Part shown: piece by piece, positions 1 to 6,873 of the stretch
Position numbering within the stretch: position 1 is the stretch's first letter
How the letters are laid out: the number at the start of each line of letters is the position of its first letter
Source: Methanosalsum sp.
GTDB taxonomy: Archaea; Halobacteriota; Methanosarcinia; Methanosarcinales; Methanosarcinaceae
Assembly: GCA_007127385.1 (NCBI GenBank)
Contig: SKZM01000240.1
Coordinates: 1-7,098, forward strand
Reading direction: 5' to 3'
DNA length: 7,098 nt
Position numbers and translations under genes: made by a program
The notes under the pieces: model-generated
Database searches by the model: none
What the model saw: the letters and a program-made list of their open reading frames with translations, nothing else
Told to the model about the DNA's origin: nothing

Positions 1-79
1 CGCGAGCCCGACCCCGACGACACGACGCTCGGCGCCCGCCGCCGAGTGCATGGCGCGATCCGTGCCCTCGGGCACCAGT
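1..79. other. GC-rich terminal segment, probably foreign or chimeric
   Basis: About 61 of the first 78 bases are G or C (about 78%), whereas the sequence from about position 85 onward is near 40% G+C. The change is abrupt. The segment is open in plus frame 1 and in at least one minus frame, both with almost exclusively G or C at third positions. It therefore looks like a coding scrap from a high-GC genome, such as a haloarchaeon or actinobacterium, but is too short to name. It lies over the extreme C-terminal end of the UPF0104-type membrane protein. The simplest reading is an assembly or library chimera at the contig end. A real recombination junction is the alternative. Confidence 0.65.
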
Positions 80-1070
80 TAGGATCATTACCATCCGGCT
101 GACGATAATCTGCAGCTTTTTTTACGGACAGATATAGTATGCTTAATAGGAACGCAAACCAGTATGTTGTAAATCTCAGGACAAGAGCAAAGGTTATGGC
201 AAGAGAGGATGCAATTCCCATTGAACTTAACAGAACCAAAATACTTCCTTCAAAAGTTCCGATTCCTCCGGGAGACACCGGAACCATTGCGATCATGTAT
301 GAAAGTATTGTTACAGTAAAGATTGCAGCAATGCCAAGATCAATATTTATTGTATCTGCAAGTAAATATGCTTTTACTCCAAACAATCCCCAGATAACAA
401 ATGATAGTGTCAAAAATACCGGAATATATGATTTTTTATTTTTCAGTATCCTGACCGAATCTCTGAAATTACTTAGATTATTTGAGATTCTGGCTTTGAT
501 TTTATTTTTCACTGGAAACTTTTCAGTAAAGCGGATCATTGCTTCAGGAAACATAACTATCAGAGAAAATGAAGTAAAGATTCCCAGAAACAGAACAAAG
601 GCTCCTCTAATTAATATATACATGCTCTCAGTTTGTTTATCACCATAGAAGATAATCCATCCAAATGATGCCAGACAAAGTATTACGAATGGAAAGAGGC
701 TGATTATTTTCTGGATACAGACAATAGCTGTGGCATCAGAGCCAGATATGTTCCATCCTGAACGCATGAGATATACTTTTGTCAACTCTCCTCCGGCTTT
801 TAATGCTGGTGTTATGCTTTCAACAACGGTACCTGCCATATTGACATCCAGTACCTGAGAATAACTGATATCTCTGTTCAGTTTTCTTGTGATCAGGTGC
901 CACTGGCTGTTGATAAGTCCAATTGTTATACACTGGAGAAAGCAGAGTAAAATTACGATATGTATGTTAACGGTCCTGATATCTGATATAATATTGGAAA
1001 GATCAGCAATCCAGAGTGTTGCTATCAGAGCTGATAATCCAATCAGGTACAATATTACATTTTTCATCAT
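1..1070 (-). CDS. Polytopic membrane protein, UPF0104 / lysylphosphatidylglycerol synthase TM-like (flippase-like), 3' end uncertain
   Basis: Read on the minus strand from tandem ATG codons at 1070 and 1067, with an in-frame TAA immediately upstream (1073-1071), the frame stays open to the window edge. The protein has about seven or eight hydrophobic segments, the first at residues 4-24 and the second at about 36-56. It carries two signatures I associate with this family: NMAGTVVESITPALKAGGE near residues 77-95 and PVSPGGIGTFEG starting at P264. The family includes the membrane half of MprF and many archaeal proteins of unknown function; several members are thought to move or flip lipid-linked substrates, so a transport role here is family inference. 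Family members are usually about 310-340 residues. The native-looking sequence reaches about residue 325, just before the GC-rich segment. The residues encoded within 1-79 are therefore probably not native, and the true stop is missing. The start overlaps the upstream NAS-like gene by 68 bp, so it is probably co-transcribed and translationally coupled. Confidence 0.8.
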   Translation of the reverse strand, partial: MMKNVILYLIGLSALIATLWIADLSNIISDIRTVNIHIVILLCFLQCITIGLINSQWHLITRKLNRDISYSQVLDVNMAGTVVESITPALKAGGELTKVYLMRSGWNISGSDATAIVCIQKIISLFPFVILCLASFGWIIFYGDKQTESMYILIRGAFVLFLGIFTSFSLIVMFPEAMIRFTEKFPVKNKIKARISNNLSNFRDSVRILKNKKSYIPVFLTLSFVIWGLFGVKAYLLADTINIDLGIAAIFTVTILSYMIAMVPVSPGGIGTFEGSILVLLSSMGIASSLAITFALVLRFTTYWFAFLLSILYLSVKKAADYRQPDGNDPNWCPRARIAPCTRRRAPSVVSSGSGS

Positions 1071-1653
1071 TTAATCCCATTTCACTTTTAACCAGCAGCA
1101 CAGCATTTTTCATTGTACAGTTTACGCATCTGAGGTTCTGGTCTAGATAGTCTGCATTGCTACTGCAAAAATCGGTTTCTATACCGTATAATATATGGCT
1201 AAAAATGACCTTTGTTTTTCTCATCAGTATTCTTGTATTTGGTGTTATCTGGTGACAGATATTTGCAAGCACTTCTTCCTTTGGGTAGACCTGAAGGGCT
1301 ATGTGTACCAGAGAATATCTGTGAGCACTGACATTTTCTCCGTTTGCCTGAATCACCTGTATCCTATTATCCAGCCGCAATCTGCTTACGACTTTTCTGG
1401 AAATTTCTACAGCTTCCGGATCTTTGTCTACAACAGTTACATGTGCACCTGTCTGCTCAGCTATTTCAATTGCTGTACCTGGAAAAGGTCCTCCACCAAT
1501 ACACAAAATATGATCGTTTTGAGATATGGTGGCAATTGCTATCTCTTTTGCGACCAGTCTTTTGTAGTATATCCGGTAGATCTTACCAAATAGCTGACTG
1601 ATAACAGCCATCTGTTCTACTTTTTTTGTTATGGATGGGATCATACCTATCAT
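1003..1653 (-). CDS. Nicotianamine synthase-like class I SAM-dependent enzyme
   Basis: This 216-residue protein has a Rossmann SAM-binding core. Motif I is IGGGPFPGTA (residues 52-61), the acidic end of strand 2 is VVDKDPEAVE (74-83), and later signatures are PKEEV (124-128) and TRILMR (140-145). GGGP(F/L)P, SRKV, PK..V..NI and TRI..R closely resemble nicotianamine synthases, notably my recollection of the Methanothermobacter enzyme. NAS enzymes transfer aminopropyl groups from SAM to make metal-chelating nicotianamine. In an ungapped by-eye alignment, Tyr30 and Glu37 fall opposite a Tyr and a Glu just before motif I of that enzyme. The roughly 100-residue N-terminal helical domain of canonical NAS is missing, so the chemistry may differ, and a plain methyltransferase remains possible. 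The C-terminal region has a CxxC (Cys176, Cys179) and a tail after about residue 190 overlapping the next gene. It starts 20 bp after feoB with no clear SD; Met4 is an alternative start. Confidence 0.75.
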   Translation of the reverse strand: MIGMIPSITKKVEQMAVISQLFGKIYRIYYKRLVAKEIAIATISQNDHILCIGGGPFPGTAIEIAEQTGAHVTVVDKDPEAVEISRKVVSRLRLDNRIQVIQANGENVSAHRYSLVHIALQVYPKEEVLANICHQITPNTRILMRKTKVIFSHILYGIETDFCSSNADYLDQNLRCVNCTMKNAVLLVKSEMGLNDEKCNIVPDWIISSDSNTLDC

Positions 1654-1673
1654 TTTATGTTTTTTAGAAAAAT

Positions 1674-3437
1674 TTACTGGAATCCCAGCAACCTTGCTAC
1701 CTGGTTGAATAGACCAGCCAATGTGAATGCAATAATTGTAGTAAATCCTATTACGTAGATAGACAGCTTCAGGTTGAACTCTTTAATTATGATCGCCATC
1801 ACAGTGACACATGGTAAATAGAATAGAGCGACCAGAGACCCCACAATAAGTTGCAGTGTTGTCAGTTCAAGCTCCAGAAGTGGCAATACTCCCAGCTCTC
1901 TTCTGACTATTCCAAGCATCAATGCAAGACTTGCTTCTTTTGGAAGGCCAAGCCATCCCTCAACAAGCGGTTTTAGGAGATCTCCGATAACCAGCAGCAA
2001 TCCGGTTTCGACAAGCACAGCTGCAAACAGTATTCCCAGTACCATTGGAATCTCTGCTTCCAGCAGGAACTGCTTTATCCTGATAAATATTTTTTGAGAA
2101 AGTGCACTAACTGATGGTCTCAGCAGATTTGGAACTTCCATTAACATTGGATCTGTCTCCCCCGGTATCACTCTGTTTAATATAGACCCTGCAATCAGAA
2201 TTGCCACAAACGAAACCATGTATACAAATACCAGTGCAAGGATTGACTGGTCTCCCAGAAGAGCAATAAATGCACCACTCTGTGCAGTACAGGGAACTGC
2301 CAGTGCAACAAGGGATGTTATCATAAGACGCTGTTTCTGACTGTTTGCGGCCCTTGTACCAAGTATGGCCGGGACTGCACATCCATACCCCATGACCATT
2401 GGAACAACATTACTTCCAAGCATTCCAATCCTGCGAAGAAGACTGTCCAATAATATTCCCAGTCTTGGAAGATATCCACTATCCTCTAAAAATGACATGA
2501 CAACATAGAATAGTGTAACATATGGCAGTATGAGGAAAAATGGCCATTCAATTCCTTTTATCAGTACTCCGTATTCTCCCACCAGTAAGTTAAATAATAT
2601 TCCTTCAGGAATAAAATAGGCTACCAGGGAAGTTATTGCTGGAATATAATAATTATCCAGTATTGGAAGAAGCAAAAGTGCTCTAAGGCCCTGTCCACCT
2701 CCAACAACAAACAGCATTGAAAGAGTAAGGATAATTATTGCCAGAGGCAGCCCTGGAAATGGCTGTACCAGTGCATCTCCCAGTTTATCCCAGAATGTAG
2801 GATGCCTGTGTTCTACCACCTGCACTTTTTCAGCAATCCTTCCAACTTCCTGCCATCTCTCATCATGTGACATCTGAACTGGCTTTATTGCAACCGGCTC
2901 CTTCAGGGCAACCTCCCATGCTCTGTCAAGAAGGTCTTTCAGGCCGACATTGCGTGTAGCAACAGTCGGGATTACCGGTGCTCCCAGTTCTTCTTCAAGC
3001 TTTTCAACATCAATTGATATGCCTTTATTCTCAGCAACATCGATCAGATTAAGTGAATATATTATAGGCACATCTTTATGTTTTATCTGAAGGGCAAGGT
3101 TGAGATTTCTCTCAAGGTTTGTTGCATCAAGTACACAGATAATTACATTTGCACCCTCTTCAAGAAAATTAACAGCAACCTGTTCTGCAGGGGATGTTGC
3201 TTCCAGGGAATATGTTCCCGGAACGTCTATGAGGGTAGCGCTTTTACTTCTATAATTTACATTTCCTGCAGTATAGCTTACAGTAGTTCCTGCATAGTTT
3301 GCAGTCAGCACGTCCATACCGGTTAATTTGGAAAAAATCACACTTTTTCCAACATTTGGGTTACCCATTAACAGAATCTTAATATCATCTGGTGCACTGG
3401 GTGGAAGTTTTCTGGAACCGGTATTGTGACAATGCAA
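1674..3437 (-). CDS. feoB: Ferrous iron transport protein B (FeoB), divergent type
   Basis: FeoB is the membrane permease for Fe(II), with an N-terminal G protein. The G domain shows G1 GNPNVGKS (25-32), a G2 region AGTTV (49-53, Thr52 in the conserved place), G3 DVPG (71-74), G4 NLID (130-133) and a G5-like ATRNVGL (160-166). The membrane domain starts near residue 230 and contains SGYLPR (320-325) and GYGCAVP (350-356). The second gate region reads VPCTAQSG (from P382), where E. coli-type FeoB has a CxARLP-like sequence, so this is a divergent subclass. Length is 587 residues, shorter than the roughly 770 of E. coli FeoB, but all core elements are present. The start is TTG, backed by the SD GAGGTG (3449-3444) six bases upstream; the next in-frame Met (24) lies at the P-loop and would be too late. 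The N terminus begins M-H-C-H, a possible metal-binding cluster. It directly follows feoA, the partner protein. Confidence 0.96.
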   Translation of the reverse strand: MHCHNTGSRKLPPSAPDDIKILLMGNPNVGKSVIFSKLTGMDVLTANYAGTTVSYTAGNVNYRSKSATLIDVPGTYSLEATSPAEQVAVNFLEEGANVIICVLDATNLERNLNLALQIKHKDVPIIYSLNLIDVAENKGISIDVEKLEEELGAPVIPTVATRNVGLKDLLDRAWEVALKEPVAIKPVQMSHDERWQEVGRIAEKVQVVEHRHPTFWDKLGDALVQPFPGLPLAIIILTLSMLFVVGGGQGLRALLLLPILDNYYIPAITSLVAYFIPEGILFNLLVGEYGVLIKGIEWPFFLILPYVTLFYVVMSFLEDSGYLPRLGILLDSLLRRIGMLGSNVVPMVMGYGCAVPAILGTRAANSQKQRLMITSLVALAVPCTAQSGAFIALLGDQSILALVFVYMVSFVAILIAGSILNRVIPGETDPMLMEVPNLLRPSVSALSQKIFIRIKQFLLEAEIPMVLGILFAAVLVETGLLLVIGDLLKPLVEGWLGLPKEASLALMLGIVRRELGVLPLLELELTTLQLIVGSLVALFYLPCVTVMAIIIKEFNLKLSIYVIGFTTIIAFTLAGLFNQVARLLGFQ

Positions 3438-3653
3438 TCAGTGCACCTCTTTTATGACTATCTGCTCAGCTATCTTTTTATCTATTGCAACACATCGTGT
3501 TCCAATCTGTACAACTAGTGGTCCACCAAAGAATTGTCTGGACTTGATGGATACCTTTGATCCTTTTCTAAGTCCCAGTGAGTTAAGCAGGTTGATATCC
3601 GGCAGGTTTTCAATTATACATGGTTTGTTATTTTCGTAGCTGGCAAGATACAT
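3438..3653 (-). CDS. feoA: Ferrous iron transport protein A (FeoA), SH3-like
   Basis: This 71-residue protein matches the FeoA family in size and pattern. A short beta-rich domain contains LNSLGLRKGSKVSIKSR (residues 23-39), the typical 'LxxLGLxxGxxV' segment. It continues with FFGGPLVVQIGTRCVAIDKKIAEQI, the typical 'GPxxVxxxGxxxALxxxxAxxI' end. FeoA is a small cytoplasmic SH3-like protein needed for FeoB function and thought to act on its G domain or complex assembly. The ATG at 3653 is preceded by a GGAG Shine-Dalgarno eight bases upstream (minus strand, 3665-3662). Its TGA stop (3440-3438) directly abuts the TTG start of feoB, so the two are surely co-translated. It is the first gene of the presumed four-gene operon. 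Confidence 0.93.
   Translation of the reverse strand: MYLASYENNKPCIIENLPDINLLNSLGLRKGSKVSIKSRQFFGGPLVVQIGTRCVAIDKKIAEQIVIKEVH
3444..3449 (-). promoter_or_regulatory. Shine-Dalgarno that sets the feoB TTG start
   Basis: On the minus strand GAGGTG lies six bases before the TTG at 3437. It is inside the last codons of feoA. It is one of the best SD matches in the window and is the main reason to accept a TTG start. Confidence 0.8.
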
Positions 3654-3661
3654 ATCAGATT

Positions 3662-3665
3662 CTCC
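3662..3665 (-). promoter_or_regulatory. Shine-Dalgarno of feoA
   Basis: The minus strand reads GGAG eight bases before the feoA ATG at 3653, in a normal position for a methanogen ribosome binding site. Confidence 0.65.
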
Positions 3666-3701
3666 ACTAATATTTCATTCACCTATATTATCTAGAGTAG
3701 G

Positions 3702-3714
3702 TTAATATATTTAA
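3702..3714 (-). promoter_or_regulatory. TATA box of the feo operon
   Basis: The minus strand carries TTAAATATATTAA, an archaeal TATA-like element about 50 bases before the feoA ATG. Transcription would start about 25 bases downstream, near 3683-3680, leaving a leader of about 28 bases that includes the GGAG site. A short inverted repeat, ACCTA (3681-3685) and TAGGT (3698-3702), spans the predicted start region and could be an operator for an iron-responsive repressor. This is inference from position only. Confidence 0.5.
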
Positions 3715-3877
3715 TAGTACTTAAGGATTTTCGTATACCCGAATTTTTAATAAATTGCTACCTGGAATTCTACACTATTGCCTGAGAATGTGACTGAAGT
3801 ATCTCTTCTGCGATTATCCGTTTTATCTAATGACATGGTGAATTCAACCAATACTCCCTATATTCGGGCTAAATCTA

Positions 3878-3888
3878 TTTATTATATC
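3878..3888 (+). promoter_or_regulatory. TATA box of deoA
   Basis: TTTATTATATC lies about 45 bases before the deoA ATG and is preceded by a purine/A-rich stretch (CTAAAT) that could serve as a BRE. The predicted transcription start is about 3905-3910, giving a short leader that keeps the GGTG ribosome binding site (3915-3918). An ATTCGGG heptamer (3862-3868) sits just upstream. Confidence 0.45.
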
Positions 3889-3914
3889 ATACTAATGTTG
3901 AATATATACAAAGT

Positions 3915-3918
3915 GGTG
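3915..3918 (+). promoter_or_regulatory. Shine-Dalgarno of deoA
   Basis: GGTG, within GTGGTG, ends six bases before the ATG at 3925 and can pair with the archaeal anti-SD. It supports this start codon. Confidence 0.6.
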
Positions 3919-3924
3919 TAATAA

Positions 3925-5445
3925 ATGCAATTAAAAGTTCAGCCAATTGATATTAAAGTAGGAAAATATAAGGTAGTTCTCAATTCAATAGATGCAAAGG
4001 AGCTTGGTGTCATTGAAGGGGATCGTGTAAGAGTTAGGAATCATGAATCTTTAACCGCAATTGTTGATTTTACGGAGGATATGATTCCTCCGGGGATGAT
4101 CGGTATCTACCATGAACTGCAGCAGAGGCTCAATAAACAGTGGACTGAAACCGTGGAGGTAACTCCTGCTTCCCGTCCAAAATCCGCCAGGCTTATTAAA
4201 AAGATAATGGATAGGCAGATTCTGACAAAAGATGAGATATATGAGATCGTAAAGGGGATTGTTGATGAGAGCCTCAGTGATATTGAATTATCCGCATTTA
4301 TTACCAGTACTTACATAAATGACCTTACGGATGATGAAACTGAATGGTTGACAAGAGCTATGATCGATACCGGGGAAAAAATAGAGTTTGACTCCCATCC
4401 AATAATGGATAAGCATTCAATCGGAGGCGTTCCCGGAAACAAGATTTCTCTGCTGGTCGTTCCTATTGTAGCTGCGAATGGATTATTGATCCCCAAGACC
4501 AGCTCCCGTGCTATAACGGGTGCAGGTGGTACAGCAGATCTGATGGAAGTACTGGCACCAGTGGATTTTAGTGGATCTGAAATAAAAGAGATGACTGAAA
4601 AGGTTGGCGGAGTACTTGTTTGGGGTGGTGGAACAAACATTGCTCCTGCAGATGATAAATTGATCAAGATCGAATATCCGCTCAAAGTTGATCCCCATTC
4701 CCAGCTGCTTGCTTCCATAATGGCCAAAAAGGGTGCAGTAGGCGCTGATCATGTTGTGATGGACATTCCAATGGGTGCCGGTACCAAAATCCCTGATATC
4801 AAAACCGGTAGAAAACTATCCAGGGACCTGATAAACCTTGGTGACAGACTGGGGATGACAGTAGAATGTGCACTGACCTATGGTTCTTCACCTGTAGGTA
4901 GAACCGTAGGTCCTGCTCTTGAGGTAAGGGAGGCTCTCAGGGTGCTGGAATCTATGGAAGGTCCAAACAGCTTGATCGAGAAGAGTACAGTGATTGCAGG
5001 AATGATGCTGGAGATGGGTGGTATTGCTGGCAAGGGGAATGGACAGGAACTTGCAATGGAAACCCTTAAAAATGGAAAAGCCCTTGAAAAAATGAAACAG
5101 ATAATAGAAGTTCAGGGAGGGGACCCCGGGGTTACTTCTGCGGACATAATTATAGGGGAACATTCCATTCAGCTTTTTGCACCTACAAATGGATATATTC
5201 TGGAATTTGACAATAGGAGGATTGTGGAGATTGCAAGAATGGCCGGTGCTCCGGCAGATAAGGGAGCAGGTGTTGTAATCCACAAGAAACGTGGTGAACC
5301 AGTAAAGAAAAACGAACCTGTCCTGACTATTTATTCCGAAAAGAAATGGAAACTGGATAATGCTATCAAGAGTGCACAACTAAATCTTCCAATTGTTGTT
5401 GAAGGAATGCTGATCGAACGAATTCCCACTTTCAGGGAACTTTGA
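3925..5445 (+). CDS. deoA: AMP phosphorylase
   Basis: This cytoplasmic enzyme converts AMP (also CMP and UMP in studied archaea) and phosphate to the free base plus ribose-1,5-bisphosphate. An isomerase and type III RubisCO then feed that product to 3-phosphoglycerate. The 506-residue length equals the archaeal family. It has an archaeal N-terminal domain (about 1-85) absent from bacterial thymidine phosphorylases. The conserved phosphate/nucleoside-binding core follows: KHSIGGVPGNK (163-173) and KTSSRAITGAGGTAD (191-205). Next come the helical segment with GGGTNIAPADD and the C-terminal domain with RMAGAPADKGAG. The start at 3925 has a TATA box and SD. The next gene is trm56, 68 bp downstream on the same strand; the RubisCO and isomerase genes of the pathway are not in the window. 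The family is clear; thymidine phosphorylase is excluded by the N-terminal domain and length. Confidence 0.96.
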   Translation: MQLKVQPIDIKVGKYKVVLNSIDAKELGVIEGDRVRVRNHESLTAIVDFTEDMIPPGMIGIYHELQQRLNKQWTETVEVTPASRPKSARLIKKIMDRQILTKDEIYEIVKGIVDESLSDIELSAFITSTYINDLTDDETEWLTRAMIDTGEKIEFDSHPIMDKHSIGGVPGNKISLLVVPIVAANGLLIPKTSSRAITGAGGTADLMEVLAPVDFSGSEIKEMTEKVGGVLVWGGGTNIAPADDKLIKIEYPLKVDPHSQLLASIMAKKGAVGADHVVMDIPMGAGTKIPDIKTGRKLSRDLINLGDRLGMTVECALTYGSSPVGRTVGPALEVREALRVLESMEGPNSLIEKSTVIAGMMLEMGGIAGKGNGQELAMETLKNGKALEKMKQIIEVQGGDPGVTSADIIIGEHSIQLFAPTNGYILEFDNRRIVEIARMAGAPADKGAGVVIHKKRGEPVKKNEPVLTIYSEKKWKLDNAIKSAQLNLPIVVEGMLIERIPTFREL

Positions 5446-5483
5446 TTATGCTGATTTTGGAATGAATGGATCACAGATGCAAT

Positions 5484-5490
5484 AAAATAT
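5484..5490 (+). promoter_or_regulatory. Possible TATA element for trm56
   Basis: AAAATAT is centred about 27 bases before the trm56 ATG, the spacing expected if transcription begins at or next to the start codon. No SD is visible before that ATG, so a leaderless transcript is plausible. Read-through from deoA is equally possible. Confidence 0.3.
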
Positions 5491-5513
5491 GATCATTGTT
5501 TTCTATGTAGACC

Positions 5514-6053
5514 ATGAAAAGAATAATTGTTATGAGATTGGGTCACCGTCCAGAGAGGGATAAGAGGATCACAACACATGTAGGGCTTGTGGCAAGAGCA
5601 TTTGGATCGGATGGGATCCTGCTTGCCTCAAATGATCCCGGCATTGAGAAAAGTATAGATGATGTGACTGACAGGTGGGGTGGCAGTTTTTTTTTCAGGA
5701 ACGATGTGAACTGGAAACATGAGATAAAAAAATGGAAGAAAGAAGGGGGATATGTGTGTCATCTCTCGATGTACGGGATAAATCTGCCTGATGTGGTGGA
5801 GGAAATAAAATCCCGTGATAAGCTGATGATAGTTGTAGGTGCTGAAAAGGTCCCTCCTGAGATATATGAAATGGCAGACTGGAATGTAGCTGTTGGAAAT
5901 CAGCCTCATTCTGAGGTTGCTGCCCTGGCAATAACACTGGACCGAATCTCTGATAATGATCCTCTCAAAAAAAGATTTGAAGGCTCCAGATTGGAAATAA
6001 TGCCAATGGATCGTGGTAAAAAAGTGATTGAGAATACGGATTTTGATACGTGA
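5514..6053 (+). CDS. trm56: tRNA (cytidine(56)-2'-O)-methyltransferase (aTrm56)
   Basis: This SPOUT-class enzyme uses SAM to 2'-O-methylate C56 in the T-loop of archaeal tRNAs, stabilising the D-loop/T-loop contact. The 179-residue protein has the family signatures. The N-terminal RLGHRPERDKRITTHVGL spans residues 8-25, HLSMYG is at 83-88, and the trefoil-knot SAM region VVGAEKVP (107-114) leads into ADWNVAVGNQPHSEVAALA (121-139). The ATG at 5514 puts the RLGHR motif at the usual distance from the N terminus; no SD precedes it. A run of nine T (5687-5695) encodes Phe-Phe-Phe and is a potential slippage or sequencing-error site, but the frame is intact. It converges on the Nif3-like gene with 17 bp between stop codons. 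Confidence 0.95.
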   Translation: MKRIIVMRLGHRPERDKRITTHVGLVARAFGSDGILLASNDPGIEKSIDDVTDRWGGSFFFRNDVNWKHEIKKWKKEGGYVCHLSMYGINLPDVVEEIKSRDKLMIVVGAEKVPPEIYEMADWNVAVGNQPHSEVAALAITLDRISDNDPLKKRFEGSRLEIMPMDRGKKVIENTDFDT

Positions 6054-6070
6054 AAATTATCCGATATTCT

Positions 6071-6814
6071 TTATTCTGTAAATCTTATGAATGGATTGTG
6101 GTCTATGAATTCGATATCTAGATCTATTTTTTCTTTGAGCTTTGAACTCAGTTCTTTCATTGCAGGATTTTCTGTTGCATAATGGGTAGCATCGATCAAC
6201 ACCATATCTTCACATGCACGGATCACACTATGTTTGAGTTCTCCTGAAATAACTGCATCGACGTTCTTCTTTCTGGCCACTTGAATGTATGATTCTTTAA
6301 ATCCACTACCTGCAATGGTCATCACGGTTTTGATATCTTCCCGTTCTCCGACATACTGGATAGGAGTGTCAAGACATTTGGAGACATGCTTTGCAAGGGA
6401 GATGGATGAAGATCGTGGAATTGTCCCAATTCGTCCCATATCTAAATTTTCGATATATGTAAGCCCAAGCTTTTTTGCAAGAACATCATTTACTCCACCC
6501 TCTGCTTTATCGTAATTTGTGTGCATCACATAAATGGATATTTCATTTTCCAGTGCTATCTTGATTGTGTCTGCAAGTGTTTTTTTTATTGATGTAATGG
6601 GGGTGAATATTGGTGTATGATGGACTATAAGTAGATCTGCTTCAATCTCAGCAGCCCTTTTGAGGACATAATCGGTTGCATCTAACGAGACTGCAATTTT
6701 GTTTATTTCATTTTCCAGATCAATTACTGGTCCGATTTTTCCATGATCAAAATCCTCTGCCAGTTCAGAAGGTGCAATATTTTCGAGTATATGGGATATT
6801 TCGGATAATTTCAT
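6071..6814 (-). CDS. Nif3-like dinuclear metal centre protein (NIF3/DUF34 family)
   Basis: The protein (247 residues from Met at 6814) has the metal-ligand motifs of the Nif3/YbgI family. These are HHTPIF (His65, His66), HTNYD (His98, Asp102), SGELKH (190-195) and DATHYATEN (208-216, with His211 and Glu215). Family members form toroidal hexamers with a two-metal site in each subunit. Proposed roles include GTP cyclohydrolase I type 2-like or metal-handling functions, but the physiological role is unsettled. The Met at 6814 is preferred because MKLSEISHILENIAP is the typical N terminus. An in-frame ATG at 6877 adds 21 residues, overlaps the stop of a short upstream ORF as ATGA, and cannot be excluded; no good SD precedes 6814. 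The near-perfect palindrome at 6895-6916 lies upstream. The gene converges on trm56. Confidence 0.92.
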   Translation of the reverse strand: MKLSEISHILENIAPSELAEDFDHGKIGPVIDLENEINKIAVSLDATDYVLKRAAEIEADLLIVHHTPIFTPITSIKKTLADTIKIALENEISIYVMHTNYDKAEGGVNDVLAKKLGLTYIENLDMGRIGTIPRSSSISLAKHVSKCLDTPIQYVGEREDIKTVMTIAGSGFKESYIQVARKKNVDAVISGELKHSVIRACEDMVLIDATHYATENPAMKELSSKLKEKIDLDIEFIDHNPFIRFTE

Positions 6815-6873
6815 GAACAGGACTTCGATCTGTATCAATATCAATTTATCGGATATTGAATCATCCTGTATCC

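Noticed and set aside
139..648. Open plus-strand frame of 169 codons
   Set aside because: It is antisense to the UPF0104-type membrane protein, whose minus-strand frame is longer and carries recognisable family motifs.
1195..1601. Overlapping plus-strand open frames
   Set aside because: They are antisense to the NAS-like gene, which has a clear SAM-binding motif; the plus-strand products are Cys/Tyr-rich shadows.
4311..4752. Minus-strand open frames inside deoA
   Set aside because: They are shadows of the strongly conserved AMP phosphorylase core.
5464..5496. Imperfect inverted repeat (GGATCA and TGATCATT) between deoA and trm56
   Set aside because: Arms are short and need a bulge, and no T-run follows, so it does not qualify as a terminator.
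5687..5695. Run of nine T in trm56 as a possible frameshift
   Set aside because: The family motifs on both sides are in one frame, so no shift is present.
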